A DNA stretch of 64,000 nt. It comes from Nocardia mangyaensis (lineage in GTDB: Bacteria; Actinomycetota; Actinomycetes; Mycobacteriales; Mycobacteriaceae). The position numbers and the translations under genes are program-made. The stretch spans positions 4,650,001 to 4,714,000 of the forward strand of contig NZ_CP018082.1 in assembly GCF_001886715.1 (NCBI RefSeq), written 5' to 3'. Shown in pieces: positions 47,851-57,279 of the stretch. The notes beneath the pieces are model-generated. The model had not been told where the DNA came from. It did no database searches and saw nothing but the letters and a program-made list of their open reading frames with translations. How positions within the stretch are numbered: position 1 is the stretch's first letter; every line of letters begins with the position of its first letter.

Positions 47851-47869
47851 CTGCGTCTGGTGCGCTACC

Positions 47870-50143
47870 CTACTCGGCGGCGGCGGTCTCCTCGACGGCG
47901 GCCGGCTCGGCGGCCGGGGCCTCGTCCTCGACCGGGACGAGCGAGATCTTGCCGCGATTGTCGATATCGGCGATCTCCACGCGCAGCTTGTCGCCGACGT
48001 TGACCACGTCCTCGACCTTGGCGACGCGCTTGCCGTTGCCCAGCTTGGAGATGTGCACCAGGCCGTCACGGCCCGGCAGCAGCGAGACGAACGCGCCGAA
48101 GGCGGTGGTCTTGACGACCGTGCCGAGGAAGCGTTCGCCGACCTTGGGCAGCTGCGGGTTCGCGATCGCGTTGATCGCGTCGATCGCGGCCTGGGCCTTC
48201 AGCCCGTCGGTCGCACCGACGAACACGGTGCCGTCATCCTCGATGGAGATGTTGGCGCCGGTGTCCTCGGTGATCTGGTTGATCATCTTGCCCTTGGGCC
48301 CGATGACCTCGCCGATCTTGTCGACCGGGATCTTGATCGCGGTGACGCGCGGGGCGTAGGGGCTCATCTCGTCCGGGGTGGCGATGGCCTCGGCCATCAC
48401 GTCCAGGATGGTGGTGCGGGCATCGTGCGCCTGGTTCAGCGCACCGGCCAGCACCTGCGAGGGAATGCCGTCGAGCTTGGTGTCCAACTGCAGGGCGGTG
48501 ACGAAGTCACGGGTACCGGCAACCTTGAAGTCCATGTCACCGAAGGCATCCTCGGCGCCGAGGATGTCGGTCAGCGCCACGTAGCGGACCTCGTCCTCAC
48601 CCTTGTCGTTGGTGACGGTGTCCGACACCAGACCCATCGCGATACCCGCGACCGGCGCCTTGAGCGGCACACCGGCGTTGAGCAGCGACAGGGTGGAGGC
48701 ACACACCGAACCCATCGAGGTGGAGCCGTTGGAGCTCAGCGCCTCCGAGACCTGACGGATGGCGTAGGGGAACTCCTCCTGCGAGGGCAGCACCGGCATC
48801 AGCGCACGCTCGGCGAGCGCGCCGTGGCCGATCTCGCGGCGCTTGGGCGAACCCACGCGACCGGTCTCGCCGGTGGAGAACGGCGGGAAGTTGTAGTGGT
48901 GCATGTAGCGCTTGGAGGTCTCCGGGCCGAGCGAGTCGACCTGCTGGGCCATCTTCACCATGTCCAGGGTGGTGACGCCCAGGATCTGGGTCTCGCCACG
49001 CTCGAACAGCGCCGAACCGTGGGCGCGCGGGATCACGTCGACCTCGGCGGAGAGCTGACGGATGTCGGCCAGACCGCGGCCGTCGATGCGGAAACCGTCG
49101 GTGAGGATGCGCTGGCGCACCAGCTTCTTGGTGACCGAGCGGAACGCGGCACCCAACTCCTTCTCGCGACCGACGAAGTCCTCACCGAGGCGCGAGAGCA
49201 CCTCGGCCTTGATCTCGTCGATGCGGGCCTCGCGGGCCTGCTTGTCGGCGATGCTCAGCGCCTCGTTCAGCTCCACCTTCGAAGTGCCCTCGACGGTCTC
49301 GAACACGTCGGGACCGTAGGGCGGGAAGAGCGGGAACTCCTGAGTGGGCTTGGCGGCCAGCTCGGCCAAGTCGGCCTGCGCGCGGACCAGGCGCGCGATG
49401 AACGGCTTGGCGGCTTCCAGGCCCTCGGCGACGACGGCCTCGGTCGGCGCCTGCGCGCCGTCGGCGATCAGCGCGATCACCTTGTCGGTGGCCTCGGCCT
49501 CGACCATCATGATGGCGACGTCACCGGTCTCGGTGACCCGGCCCGCGACGACCATGTCGAACACGGCGTCCTCGAGCTGCTCGACGGTCGGGAACGCGAC
49601 CCACTGGCCGCCGATGAGGGCGACGCGCACGCCACCGATCGGGCCGGAGAACGGGATGCCCGAGAGCTGGGTCGACGCCGAGGCGGCGTTGATGGCCACC
49701 ACGTCGTAGAGATCCTGCGGTTCGAGGCTGAGCACGGTGACCACGACCTGGATCTCGTTGCGCAGACCGTCGATGAAGGTCGGGCGCAGCGGACGGTCGA
49801 TCAGGCGGCAGGTCAGGATCGCGTCGGTGGAGGGGCGGCCCTCGCGACGGAAGAACGAGCCGGGGATGCGACCCGCGGCGTACATGCGCTCTTCGACATC
49901 GACCGTCAGCGGGAAGAAGTCGAACTGGTCCTTGGGGTGCTTACCGGCGGTGGTCGCCGACAGCAGCATCGTCTCGTCGTCCAGGTACGCGGCCACCGAG
50001 CCCGCGGCCTGCTTGGCCAGCCGGCCGGTCTCGAAGCGGATGGTGCGGGTGCCGAAGCTGCCGTTGTCGATCAGCGCGACCGACTCGAAGATTCCGGGCT
50101 CGACCTCGACCGCGGTCGAAGTACGTTCAGTTGTCTGCGTCAT
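47870..50143 (-). CDS. pnp: Polyribonucleotide nucleotidyltransferase (PNPase, GpsI)
   Basis: Trimeric 3'-5' phosphorolytic exoribonuclease of RNA decay, 757 aa. Two RNase PH-like domains are visible: the first with [20 protein letters not shown], the second with [20 protein letters not shown] and the catalytic-site stretch [20 protein letters not shown]. They are joined by an all-helical domain. A KH domain ([20 protein letters not shown]) and S1 domain ([20 protein letters not shown]) follow, then an acidic Ala/Glu tail. ATG 50143 ([10 protein letters not shown]) has GAGAGAAGA just upstream; frames reaching further 5' are not supported. rpsO lies upstream across a hairpin-rich region, the classic rpsO-pnp order in which PNPase autoregulates its mRNA after RNase III cleavage. 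Confidence 0.96.
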   Translation of the reverse strand: MTQTTERTSTAVEVEPGIFESVALIDNGSFGTRTIRFETGRLAKQAAGSVAAYLDDETMLLSATTAGKHPKDQFDFFPLTVDVEERMYAAGRIPGSFFRREGRPSTDAILTCRLIDRPLRPTFIDGLRNEIQVVVTVLSLEPQDLYDVVAINAASASTQLSGIPFSGPIGGVRVALIGGQWVAFPTVEQLEDAVFDMVVAGRVTETGDVAIMMVEAEATDKVIALIADGAQAPTEAVVAEGLEAAKPFIARLVRAQADLAELAAKPTQEFPLFPPYGPDVFETVEGTSKVELNEALSIADKQAREARIDEIKAEVLSRLGEDFVGREKELGAAFRSVTKKLVRQRILTDGFRIDGRGLADIRQLSAEVDVIPRAHGSALFERGETQILGVTTLDMVKMAQQVDSLGPETSKRYMHHYNFPPFSTGETGRVGSPKRREIGHGALAERALMPVLPSQEEFPYAIRQVSEALSSNGSTSMGSVCASTLSLLNAGVPLKAPVAGIAMGLVSDTVTNDKGEDEVRYVALTDILGAEDAFGDMDFKVAGTRDFVTALQLDTKLDGIPSQVLAGALNQAHDARTTILDVMAEAIATPDEMSPYAPRVTAIKIPVDKIGEVIGPKGKMINQITEDTGANISIEDDGTVFVGATDGLKAQAAIDAINAIANPQLPKVGERFLGTVVKTTAFGAFVSLLPGRDGLVHISKLGNGKRVAKVEDVVNVGDKLRVEIADIDNRGKISLVPVEDEAPAAEPAAVEETAAAE

Positions 50144-50458
50144 TTTCTTCTCTCGACCTCTCGTCTCGCTGGTCGCGCTGCCGTTTTCCAGGCGCACTGG
50201 CGCCGGGTGGGCGCGAACCAGCTCCTCGTCAGCCGTACCGGACACGGACACGCGGCAGCCCTCCTGGCTGCCACGCGCAGCACCCGGCCGGATCCCCTTG
50301 GAAGCGGCGACGCGGAGGCGGTCATCGATCGAAGCCCGACGGCGGCGGGAAACGCCTGCCGAAAGGCCACTACCGAAGACCGACGCCACGCGGACGGATG
50401 CATACGGCTGTCACATGTTGTAGTGCACGCGGAACCCCGATGGTCGCCGAATACACGA

Positions 50459-50498
50459 ATAGCCAACGAGAAGAAGTGTACTTCTTCCCATTGGCTAT
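50459..50498 (-). promoter_or_regulatory. Long stem-loop in the pnp leader, possible RNase III site
   Basis: Outer arms 50459-50466 and 50491-50498 (ATAGCCAA / TTGGCTAT), a symmetric 3x3 internal loop, and inner arms 50470-50477 and 50480-50487 (GAAGAAGT / ACTTCTTC): 16 paired bases in total with a 2-base tip. It is AT-rich compared with its surroundings and lies 316 bases before the pnp start. Such stems upstream of pnp are RNase III sites in other bacteria; that role here is inferred. Confidence 0.6.
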
Positions 50499-50646
50499 CG
50501 AGCGACCGCCTCCACCAGAAGGCGTGTCAATGAACTCAGCGTGGAACCCAGCGTGCGAACCGACCACCCTCACGAGTGGCGCGATCGACCCCGAGCAAGC
50601 CCGCTACGGACTCTCACGCAACCCCCACGTGTTCGGCCGCCCCGGA

Positions 50647-50693
50647 TCCGAGGGCCGAGACGTAACGCCGAAGGCGGAGTATCGGCCCTCGGA
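50647..50693. repeat. 12-bp inverted repeat with nested hairpin
   Basis: TCCGAGGGCCGA (50647-50658) pairs perfectly with TCGGCCCTCGGA (50682-50693). The loop contains CGCC-GAA-GGCG. It probably forms a stable RNA hairpin between rpsO and pnp. Confidence 0.65.
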
Positions 50694-50708
50694 TTCGGGG
50701 CTACCAGG

Positions 50709-50766
50709 CCGAAAACCCGCGGCGCCAGCCGCCATGAATACCGAAAACCCGCGGCGCCAGCCGCCA
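50709..50766 (-). repeat. Duplicated 26-bp terminator-like element after rpsO
   Basis: Two exact 26-bp copies at 50709-50734 and 50741-50766 (period 32). On the minus strand each reads GCGGC-TGGC-GCCGC followed by GGGTTTT, a hairpin plus U-run. The second copy begins 3 bases after the rpsO stop. They look like tandem attenuators or terminators of rpsO. Confidence 0.7.
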
Positions 50767-50769
50767 AGG

Positions 50770-51039
50770 TTACCGACGCAGGCCGAGGCGCTCGATGAGC
50801 GAACGGTAGCGGTTGATGTCCTTGGCCTGCAGGTACTTCGACAGGCGACGACGACGACCGATCAGGGCCAGCAGGCCGTGCCGGGTGTGGTGATCGTGCT
50901 TGTGCTGCTTGAGGTGCTCGGTCAGGTCCGAGATCCGCTTCGACAGCAGCGCGATCTGCGCCTCCGGCGAACCGGTGTCCTTCTCGTGCAGGCCGTACTC
51001 GGCCAGAATGGCCGACTTCTGCTCAGTGGTCAGCGCCAT
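50770..51039 (-). CDS. rpsO: 30S ribosomal protein S15
   Basis: Primary-binding small-subunit protein of 89 aa that contacts 16S rRNA helices 20-22 and joins the subunits through bridge B4. The sequence is textbook: [55 protein letters not shown] and the C-terminal [16 protein letters not shown] 51039 is preceded by TAGGAG, 8 bases away. It is followed directly by duplicated hairpin elements and, 626 bases on, pnp. A TAAAGT hexamer at 51129-51134 on the minus strand could be its -10, with a leader of about 80 bases, but the -35 is poor. Confidence 0.98.
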   Translation of the reverse strand: MALTTEQKSAILAEYGLHEKDTGSPEAQIALLSKRISDLTEHLKQHKHDHHTRHGLLALIGRRRRLSKYLQAKDINRYRSLIERLGLRR

Positions 51040-51164
51040 GCGGCAGACTCCTATTTTTCAGTTCCGCGCTCGAATGTCCGGTTACCCGGGATGGGCGCCA
51101 CCGCGGACCGCAGCAAACCCGAGGAACCACTTTACCCGACCTGTTCGGGCGAGCCGCACCGGCC

Positions 51165-52133
51165 TCAGGCGTCGGCGGCGGTGAGCACCTTGCGCGCGGC
51201 CTCGACATCGCGACCCATGGCCTCGACCAGCTCGTCGATGGAATCGAACTTGCGCATCCCGCGCAGCTGTTCGACGAAGTCGACCGCGACGTGCTGACTG
51301 TACAGGTCGGCCTCGGCGTCGAGAACGAACGCCTCGACGGTGCGCGACCGGCCCGAGAACGTCGGATTGGTGCCCACCGAGATGGCCGCCATCGCCCGCT
51401 GACCGGGGTCGATCGTGCCGACCGGGCCGTCGGCGCCGAGCACGGTGAACCAGCCCGCGTACACGCCGTCGGCGGGAATGGCGGCGTGCATGGGCGGGGC
51501 GACGTTGGCGGTCGGGAAGCCGAGTTCGCGTCCGCGCTTGTCGCCGTGCACGACGACGCCTTCGATGCGGTGCGGGCGACCGAGCGCCTCCGCGGCCGCG
51601 GCCATGTCGCCCGCGTCGACGCAGGCGCGGATGTAGGTGGAGGAGAACGTGACGGCGTGCTCACCGAGCAGGGTCACCCCGTCGACCTCGAAGCCGAACC
51701 GTTCACCGAGCTCGCGCATCGTGTCGACGGTGCCCGCGGCCTTCTTGCCGAAGGTGAAGTTGTCCCCGACCACGACCGCGGTGACGTGCAGTCGTTCGAC
51801 CAGCAGGTCGTGCACGTAGCCGCCCGGGGTGAGCTTCATGAATTCCTGGGTGAACGGCATCACGCAGAACACGTCGATGCCGAGTTCCTCGGCCAGTTCG
51901 GCGCGGCGGGTCAAGGTGGTGAGCTGGGCGGGGTGCGAACCGGGCCGTACCACCTCCATGGGATGCGGATCGAAGGTCATCAGAACCGACGGGACACCAC
52001 GGGAGTTCGCCGCGGCCACCGCGCGACTGATCAGCTGCGCGTGCCCGCGATGCACGCCGTCGAACACACCGATCGTGAGGACGCAGCGCCCCCAGTCCGC
52101 GGGCACCTCGTCGAGACTTCGCCACCTCTGCAC
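51165..52133 (-). CDS. ribF: Bifunctional riboflavin kinase/FAD synthetase
   Basis: Makes FMN from riboflavin, then FAD by adenylylation, 322 aa. The N-terminal nucleotidyltransferase domain has VLTIGVFDGVHRGHAQLISR (the HxGH-like loop), SVLMTFDPHPMEV, VVGDNFTFGKKAAGTV and the FSSTYIRACVDAGD motif. The C-terminal kinase domain has HRIEGVVVHGDKRGRELGFP with the GxPTAN signature (FPTANVAPP), and the catalytic Glu region near AFVLDAEADLY. GTG 52133 begins MQRWRSLDEV. No FMN riboswitch is seen upstream. It is divergent from the mntR gene and upstream of rpsO, as in M. tuberculosis. Confidence 0.95.
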   Translation of the reverse strand: MQRWRSLDEVPADWGRCVLTIGVFDGVHRGHAQLISRAVAAANSRGVPSVLMTFDPHPMEVVRPGSHPAQLTTLTRRAELAEELGIDVFCVMPFTQEFMKLTPGGYVHDLLVERLHVTAVVVGDNFTFGKKAAGTVDTMRELGERFGFEVDGVTLLGEHAVTFSSTYIRACVDAGDMAAAAEALGRPHRIEGVVVHGDKRGRELGFPTANVAPPMHAAIPADGVYAGWFTVLGADGPVGTIDPGQRAMAAISVGTNPTFSGRSRTVEAFVLDAEADLYSQHVAVDFVEQLRGMRKFDSIDELVEAMGRDVEAARKVLTAADA

Positions 52134-52201
52134 ACCGCGAAGCCTATCGCGGCCGTGCGCCGCGCCGGTTCGCCGGATGTGTCATTCCCGTCAGGGATGC
52201 C

Positions 52202-52207
52202 TAACAT
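52202..52207 (+). promoter_or_regulatory. Candidate -10 element for a leaderless mntR transcript
   Basis: TAACAT ends 7 bases before GTG 52215, placing the likely transcription start on the start codon. There is no Shine-Dalgarno. The divergent ribF start at 52133 is only 82 bases away. Confidence 0.35.
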
Positions 52208-52214
52208 CAATGGT

Positions 52215-52964
52215 GTGCCAGGTAAACGAGATGTCGCGCCCCGCCGTGCGGCGACGCGATCCGGCGAGCAGGCCGAACTCGCCGCCACCGCCACGATCGC
52301 GCCCGAGTTGTCCGCGGTGGCGCAGGACTATCTGAAGGTCATCTGGACCGCTCAGGAATGGTCACAGGAGAAGGTGTCGACCAAGCTGCTCGCCGAGCGG
52401 ATCGGGGTGTCGGCCTCGACGGTGTCCGAGGCGGTGCGCAAGCTCGCCGACCAGGGCCTGGTCGAACACGCCCGCTACGGCGCGATCACGCTGACCGAAC
52501 ACGGTCGGCGCGCCGCCGTGGCGATGGTCCGCAGGCACCGGCTCATCGAGACCTTCCTGGTGAACGAACTCGGCTACGGCTGGGACGAGGTCCACGACGA
52601 GGCCGAGGTGCTCGAACACGCCGTCTCCGAACTCCTGATGTCGCGCATCGACGCGAAACTCGGCCACCCCGACCGTGATCCGCACGGCGACCCGATCCCC
52701 TCGGTCGACGGCGCGGTCCCCACTCCCCCGGCCCGCCAGCTCAGCGATTTCGGGGCGGGCGAGTCCGGCCGGGTCGCCCGCATCTCCGACTCCGACCCCG
52801 CCATGCTGCGCTATTTCGACTCGGTGGGCATCGCCCTCGACACCACGATAGTGGTCCAGGAACGTCGCGACTTCGCCGGCACCATCGCGGTCCGGATCGC
52901 CGATGGCGCCTTGCCGACCGAGCTGGGAACTCTTGCGGCGGAAGCGATCTGGCTCGCCACCTAG
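52215..52964 (+). CDS. mntR: DtxR/MntR-family metal-dependent regulator
   Basis: Iron/manganese-dependent repressor family protein, close to M. tuberculosis Rv2788 (SirR, shown to be a manganese regulator, MntR). The winged helix is LSAVAQDYLKVIWTAQEWSQ and LAERIGVSASTVSEAVRKLA. The dimerisation and metal-binding domain follows (MVRRHRLIETFLVNELGYGW, then EVHDEAEVLEHAVSE), with His and Glu ligands, and an SH3-like C-terminal domain ends the protein. The start is uncertain: GTG 52215 gives 249 aa and fits a leaderless promoter; ATG 52197 is also in frame. Both give an N-terminal tail about 20 aa longer than Rv2788. Targets probably include manganese uptake genes; terC in this window is a speculative one. 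Confidence 0.88.
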   Translation: MPGKRDVAPRRAATRSGEQAELAATATIAPELSAVAQDYLKVIWTAQEWSQEKVSTKLLAERIGVSASTVSEAVRKLADQGLVEHARYGAITLTEHGRRAAVAMVRRHRLIETFLVNELGYGWDEVHDEAEVLEHAVSELLMSRIDAKLGHPDRDPHGDPIPSVDGAVPTPPARQLSDFGAGESGRVARISDSDPAMLRYFDSVGIALDTTIVVQERRDFAGTIAVRIADGALPTELGTLAAEAIWLAT

Positions 52965-53068
52965 CAGTCACCGCGATACACGACAGTGCGCGACTCACGA
53001 TCGATCGATACCGGCACGGCCACCCTGGCGCCGACCGGCCCGCTGAAACCGAACACGATGCGGCGCAC
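52961..53068 (-). CDS. Candidate 35-aa ORF after truB
   Basis: Minus-strand frame from GTG 53068 to TAG 52961 (MRRIVFGFSGPVGARVAVPV, ending in YRGDC). It lies 26 bases after the truB stop and its last bases overlap the end of convergent mntR. Codon third positions are mostly G/C as in real genes here. The frame also runs upstream, without a normal start codon, across the truB stop. It could be a short protein, the degraded end of a former gene, or chance. I do not recognise it. Confidence 0.22.
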   Translation of the reverse strand: MRRIVFGFSGPVGARVAVPVSIDRESRTVVYRGDC

Positions 53069-53094
53069 CGGATTCCCGACGTGCTGAACTGCAG

Positions 53095-54027
53095 TCAGTC
53101 GCCGATGCCCGGCGGGCGAACCACCATGACCGAGGCGGCGCGTTTGCCGCTCTCCTCGAGCAGGGCGATGGCTCGGCCCGCCGGGTCGATGGCGGCGTAG
53201 ACTCCCGCGCGGCCGATGGGGTCGAGCCAGCGGCCGTTGCGGAGGTCTTCCGCCTGGGATTCGTCGATGTCCCGGTGGGGGAAAGCGGTGCGGACCGCGG
53301 TGTCGATGTCGAGGCTGAGCAAGGGGTGCTCGGCCTCGGCGGCCGCGGCGAGTTCGTCGAGGGTGCGGGCGTGTTCGAGGGTGAACGGACCGACGCGGGT
53401 GCGCCGCAGGGCGGTCAGGTGTCCACCGACGCCGAGAGCGGCGCCCAGGTCCCGGGCGAGGGCGCGGATGTAGGTGCCCGAGGAGCAGTCGACTTCCACG
53501 TCCAGGTCGACGAATTCGCCGTCGGCGACATCCCGGCGGGCCAGGACCTCGAACCGTGACACCGTCACCGGGCGGGCGGGCAGGTGTACGTCCTCGCCCG
53601 CGCGGGCGCGGGCGTAGGCGCGTTCCCCATCGATCTTGATGGCGCTGACGGTGGCGGGGACCTGCTGGATGTCACCGGTCAGGGCGGCGACCTCGGCCGC
53701 GATCGCGTCGTCGGTGAGGTGCAGCGCGGGCGTTGTCGCGGTGACCTCGCCCTCCGCGTCGTCGGTGACGGTTGCCTGGCCCAGCCGGATCGTCGCGGTG
53801 TAGGCCTTGGTGGTGAGGATCAGCTGACCGAGCAGTTTCGTCGCCCGCTCGACACCGAGCACGAGCACTCCGGTGGCCATCGGGTCGAGAGTGCCCGCGT
53901 GCCCGACCTTCTTGGTGCGTAGCAGCTTCCGGCTGCGTGCCACCACATCATGGCTGGTCCAGCCGCCGTCCTTGTCGACGATCACCAGTCCGCCGAGCTG
54001 GCCGACCGCGGAGTGGCGCGCGGCCAT
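53095..54027 (-). CDS. truB: tRNA pseudouridine-55 synthase
   Basis: Converts U55 of tRNA T-loops to pseudouridine, 310 aa. Family motifs in order: [40 protein letters not shown] with the catalytic Asp in [45 protein letters not shown], and [19 protein letters not shown]. The C-terminal PUA-like region ends [14 protein letters not shown] 54027 shares one base with the TGA of pptT (TGATG), so translation is coupled. A longer upstream frame is pptT in another phase. Order and content match M. tuberculosis Rv2793c. Confidence 0.96.
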   Translation of the reverse strand: MAARHSAVGQLGGLVIVDKDGGWTSHDVVARSRKLLRTKKVGHAGTLDPMATGVLVLGVERATKLLGQLILTTKAYTATIRLGQATVTDDAEGEVTATTPALHLTDDAIAAEVAALTGDIQQVPATVSAIKIDGERAYARARAGEDVHLPARPVTVSRFEVLARRDVADGEFVDLDVEVDCSSGTYIRALARDLGAALGVGGHLTALRRTRVGPFTLEHARTLDELAAAAEAEHPLLSLDIDTAVRTAFPHRDIDESQAEDLRNGRWLDPIGRAGVYAAIDPAGRAIALLEESGKRAASVMVVRPPGIGD

Positions 54028-54695
54028 CAGCCGTGCGCGATCGCGGTCAGGATCAGCCCGTCGGCGATCGTCCAGCGTCCGTCGAAAGTGCGCAGGGGCG
54101 CGCCGCCATCGTGTGTCGTGCCGGGGATGAGCAGTTCGGTGTGGAACGTTCCGGAACCGGAATCGGCGGTGCGGGAATCGATCTCGAAGGTGATGTGGGC
54201 GTCCTCGAAACCGAGCCAGCGGTGGGTCAGCGGGAACCACGCCTTGTAGGTGGCTTCCTTGGCACAGAACAGCAGCCGATCCAGATGCAGGCCGGCGGGC
54301 GCGGTGGTCAGCCACTCGCGCTCGGCGGGCAGACTCACCGAATCGAGCACGCCCTCGGGCAGGGCGCCGTGCGGTTCGGCGTCGATGCCGACCGAGCGGA
54401 AGCGCAGCGCGTGGGTGAGCGCGGCGGCGCGATAGCCGTCGCAGTGGGTGAGACTGCCGACGACGCCACGCGGGAACAGCGGCATGCCGCGCTCCCCCTT
54501 GCCGATCGCGACCGGGGGCTCACCGAGCTGTTCGAGCGCCAGGCGCGCACAGTGGCGAGCGCCGATGAAGTCGCGGCGGCGCTTCTCGACCGCCTTGGCG
54601 ATGAGGTGTTCCTCGGCCGGATGCGCCTTCAGCTCCTCCGGATAGGTCAGCAGCTCGGCGGTGGCCACGCCTGACGGCACAATGTCCTGAATCAC
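54027..54695 (-). CDS. pptT: 4'-phosphopantetheinyl transferase, Sfp/PptT type
   Basis: Transfers the phosphopantetheine arm of CoA to carrier-protein serines, 222 aa. It is homologous to M. tuberculosis PptT (Rv2794c), which activates NRPS, PKS and mycolate enzymes. Motifs: the arginine-rich N-terminal region ([15 protein letters not shown]), [14 protein letters not shown], the magnesium-binding [12 protein letters not shown], and the second signature [20 protein letters not shown] 54695 starts MIQDIVPSG. It is coupled to truB and follows the phosphoesterase gene (154-bp gap), as in mycobacteria. It is the obvious candidate to prime the seven T domains of the NRPS about 6.8 kb away, though this is inferred. 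Confidence 0.95.
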   Translation of the reverse strand: MIQDIVPSGVATAELLTYPEELKAHPAEEHLIAKAVEKRRRDFIGARHCARLALEQLGEPPVAIGKGERGMPLFPRGVVGSLTHCDGYRAAALTHALRFRSVGIDAEPHGALPEGVLDSVSLPAEREWLTTAPAGLHLDRLLFCAKEATYKAWFPLTHRWLGFEDAHITFEIDSRTADSGSGTFHTELLIPGTTHDGGAPLRTFDGRWTIADGLILTAIAHG

Positions 54696-54849
54696 TGTCG
54701 CGCCTCTCCGCGAATTCCGGCCGGAGCGAGAATCGCGACGGCCTTCATCGGCGTCCGGCGGAATGCGGGTGTGGCGCGTTCGCCCGTCCCCGATGAGTTA
54801 CCCATGGTCACCACGAAATCAGTCGTCGCGCACCGACGCAAATTCCCGG

Positions 54850-55806
54850 TCACAGTCCTCGGCGCCGATCCGCCTTGGCTCGCATTTCCGCGGCGGCGGC
54901 TTCCATCTCGGGAGTGAGCTTGAAGTGGCCGCCCCAGGAGTTGAGGTCGCCCTCGGCGTAGACCGGTTCGGGCAGGATCTGGCGCAGCAGGGGCTCGGGC
55001 ACACCGCGGCGCTTCCATTCGCGCGGGTAGCCCAGGGAGACCTCCTCGAACCGGACGCCGTCGTAGTAGGTGGTGCGCGGGATGTGCAGGTGGCCGTAGA
55101 CCGAGCAGACGACGTTGTAGGTGGTGTGCCAATCGGCGGTGAGGTCGGTGCCGCACCACAGCGAGAACTCCGGGTAGAACAGGATCTCGGTGGGCTGACG
55201 CACCAGCGGGAAGTGGTTGACCATGACCACCGCGGTATCGGGGGCGAGCGCGTCGAGGCGGCGCTGGGTGTACTGCACGCGGGCGTGGCACCAGGCGTCG
55301 CGGGACAGGTACGGCTCCGGCGTCAGCAGGAATTCGTCGGTGGCCACGACATTGCGTTCACGCGCGAGCGCCAGTCCCTGCGCCTTGGTCGTGGTCCCCT
55401 CCGGCAGCCACGAGTAGTCGTAGAGCAGGAACATCGGCGCGATGGTGACGCGTCCGCCGTACTTCTCGGCGCCGGCCCCGGTCCAGACCGGGAACGGGTC
55501 TTCGGGGGTGACGACGTCGAGGTCACGGCACATCGCCACGAGATAGTCGTAGCGGGCGGCGCCGTGCATCTGCACCGGGTCCTTGGGCGTGGTCCACAGT
55601 TCGTGGTTGCCCGGCACCCAGATCACCTTCGCGAACCGGCGGCGCAGCAGCTCGAGTGCCCACCGCACCTCCTCGGCCTTCTCGCCCACGTCCCCGGCGA
55701 CGATCAGCCAGTCTTCCGGCGAGTCCGGGTGGATCTGCTCCACGACCGGCTTGTTGCCCTGGTGTCCCACATGGACGTCGCTGACCGCCATCAACTTCGG
55801 TATCAC
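54850..55806 (-). CDS. Calcineurin-like metallophosphoesterase (Rv2795c type)
   Basis: Dimetal phosphoesterase of 318 aa. All five motif blocks are present: DVHVGH, GDVGEKA, GNHELW, VNHFPL and YGHLH, providing the Asp/His/Asn ligands of two metal ions. GTG 55806 (VIPKLMAVSD) is preferred; GTG 55824 would add six residues. M. tuberculosis Rv2795c sits in the same place next to pptT and has been linked to removal of phosphopantetheine from carrier proteins, opposing PptT. If that holds here, the pair would set the active fraction of carrier domains, including those of the NRPS. That role is carried over from the homologue, not seen in the sequence. Confidence 0.87.
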   Translation of the reverse strand: MIPKLMAVSDVHVGHQGNKPVVEQIHPDSPEDWLIVAGDVGEKAEEVRWALELLRRRFAKVIWVPGNHELWTTPKDPVQMHGAARYDYLVAMCRDLDVVTPEDPFPVWTGAGAEKYGGRVTIAPMFLLYDYSWLPEGTTTKAQGLALARERNVVATDEFLLTPEPYLSRDAWCHARVQYTQRRLDALAPDTAVVMVNHFPLVRQPTEILFYPEFSLWCGTDLTADWHTTYNVVCSVYGHLHIPRTTYYDGVRFEEVSLGYPREWKRRGVPEPLLRQILPEPVYAEGDLNSWGGHFKLTPEMEAAAAEMRAKADRRRGL

Positions 55807-55941
55807 CCGTCCACAGTGGCACACCCGCGTCGCGGACGACCGGCGGGTTCACCGATCGGCGGTCGCGGGCGAGTATCCGCCCCGCGATCTCGAGATCCGC
55901 TGGGTCGACATTCTCAGCCCCCTGCTCGCGCTGACCCCGGC

Positions 55942-57279
55942 TCACGCGGCGCCGCTGGGCACGTCGGCACCGACCCTGGCCCACCGACCCGACCTGGCCC
56001 TGGCGACCACGGCGACCAACCGCAGCAGCATGAACGCGACCAGTCCTGACCAGATCCCGGCCACGCCCCAGTCGAAGACGAGCGAGAGCCAGATCAGTGG
56101 CAGGAACCCGAGCAGAGCGGCAATCAGCGTGGCGGTGCGCAGGAAGGCGGCGTCGCCGGCGCCGAGCAGGACCCCGTCGAGCGCGAAGACCGCGCCCGCC
56201 ACCGGAATCATGGCGACGAAGAACCACCAGATGACATGGGCGCGGTCGAGCACCTGCGGGTCGTCGGTGAACAGCAGCGGGATCACCCCCACGCCCGCGG
56301 CGAACGTGGCGGCCAGCAGCAGCGCGAAGATCTCCGACCAGCCGGTGACGCGGCGCGCGATCCCCTTGGCGTCTCGCGCATTTCCGGCACCGAGGGCCGC
56401 ACCGACCAGGGTCTGGGCCGCGATGGCCAGCGAATCCAGGGTCAGCGCGAGGAAATTCCACAGTTGCAGCACGATCTGGTGGGCGGCCACGGACGCGGCA
56501 CCGAAGCGGGCGGCGACCGCGGCGGCAGAGACGAAGCACACCTGGAACGAGAGGCTGCGCACGATGAGATCGCGCCCGAGCACCAGTTGCGCGCGCATCA
56601 CCGCCGGTCGTGGCCGCAGCGAAACCCGTTCGCGCAGCAGCGCGTAGACGAACAGCGTGCCGGTGACGAACTGGCCGACGACGTTGGCCACCGCCGACCC
56701 GGGTAGCTCCAGCCGCGGCGCACCGAGCAGCCCGTACACCAGCACCGGGCACAGCACCGCCGACAGCGCCAAGCCCGCGACCACGAACAGCAACGGCCGA
56801 CGCACGTCCTGGACCCCGCGCATCCAGCCGTTGCCGGCCATCGACAGCAGGATCAACGGCACCCCGAACAGCGCGATCCGCACCCAGGTCAGCGCCTCGC
56901 CGGCGATCTCGCCGCCCCCGGCGATCGCCGAGCACAGCGGCCCGGCGAACAGTTGCACCACCGCCACGATCAACAGCCCGATGGCCACGCCGACCCAGCT
57001 TGCCTGAATCCCCTCCTCGACCGCGCCCGCCCGGTCCCCCGCGCCATGGCGACGGGCCGCCCGCGCTGTCGTCCCGTAGGACAGAAATGTCAGCTGCGTG
57101 CTCACGGTTCCCACGATCACGCCACCGACCGCGAGCCCGGCCAGCGCGAGCGCCCCCAACCGGCCGACCACCGCCATGTCGAACAGCAGATACAGCGGCT
57201 CGGCGACGAGAACACCCAGGGTCGGCAGCGCGATCCCCAGAATGCGCCGCGGCCCGGCCTGTTCCACCGCAGAACTCAC
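55942..57279 (-). CDS. dinF: MATE family efflux transporter (DinF-type)
   Basis: Multidrug and toxic compound extrusion protein of 445 aa with about 12 membrane helices in two homologous halves. The N-half begins ILGIALPTLGVLVAEPLYLL and FDMAVVGRLGALALAGLAVG; the C-half has RSLSFQVCFVSAAAVAARFG and LDSLAIAAQTLVGAALGAGN, both typical of DinF. GTG 57279 (VSSAVEQAGPRR) has GGGAGG upstream. It follows nrnA on the same strand, separated by 194 bases without features, matching Rv2837c-Rv2836c. Transport substrate unknown; nothing ties it to export of the NRPS product. Confidence 0.9.
   Translation of the reverse strand: MSSAVEQAGPRRILGIALPTLGVLVAEPLYLLFDMAVVGRLGALALAGLAVGGVIVGTVSTQLTFLSYGTTARAARRHGAGDRAGAVEEGIQASWVGVAIGLLIVAVVQLFAGPLCSAIAGGGEIAGEALTWVRIALFGVPLILLSMAGNGWMRGVQDVRRPLLFVVAGLALSAVLCPVLVYGLLGAPRLELPGSAVANVVGQFVTGTLFVYALLRERVSLRPRPAVMRAQLVLGRDLIVRSLSFQVCFVSAAAVAARFGAASVAAHQIVLQLWNFLALTLDSLAIAAQTLVGAALGAGNARDAKGIARRVTGWSEIFALLLAATFAAGVGVIPLLFTDDPQVLDRAHVIWWFFVAMIPVAGAVFALDGVLLGAGDAAFLRTATLIAALLGFLPLIWLSLVFDWGVAGIWSGLVAFMLLRLVAVVARARSGRWARVGADVPSGAA

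Larger units (their letters stand above)
47266..47869. other. 604-bp regulatory gap upstream of the NRPS gene
   Basis: No gene seen. It holds the presumed NRPS promoter and a leader of roughly 340 bases, tandem CAACGTTG palindromes, and the pnp terminator, each listed separately. Bases about 47600-47690 are markedly AT-richer than the rest of the window. Confidence 0.5.
50144..50769. other. 626-bp rpsO-pnp intergenic region
   Basis: No gene seen. Contains a long bulged stem-loop (50459-50498), a 12-bp-arm inverted repeat with nested hairpin (50647-50693) and a duplicated 26-bp hairpin element directly after rpsO (50709-50766). Read on the minus strand they would form successive RNA structures between rpsO and pnp. 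Confidence 0.6.

Noticed and set aside
52134..52214. FMN riboswitch for ribF, or lysine riboswitch for dapA/dapB
   Set aside because: The upstream gaps are too short or lack the conserved cores; none supported.
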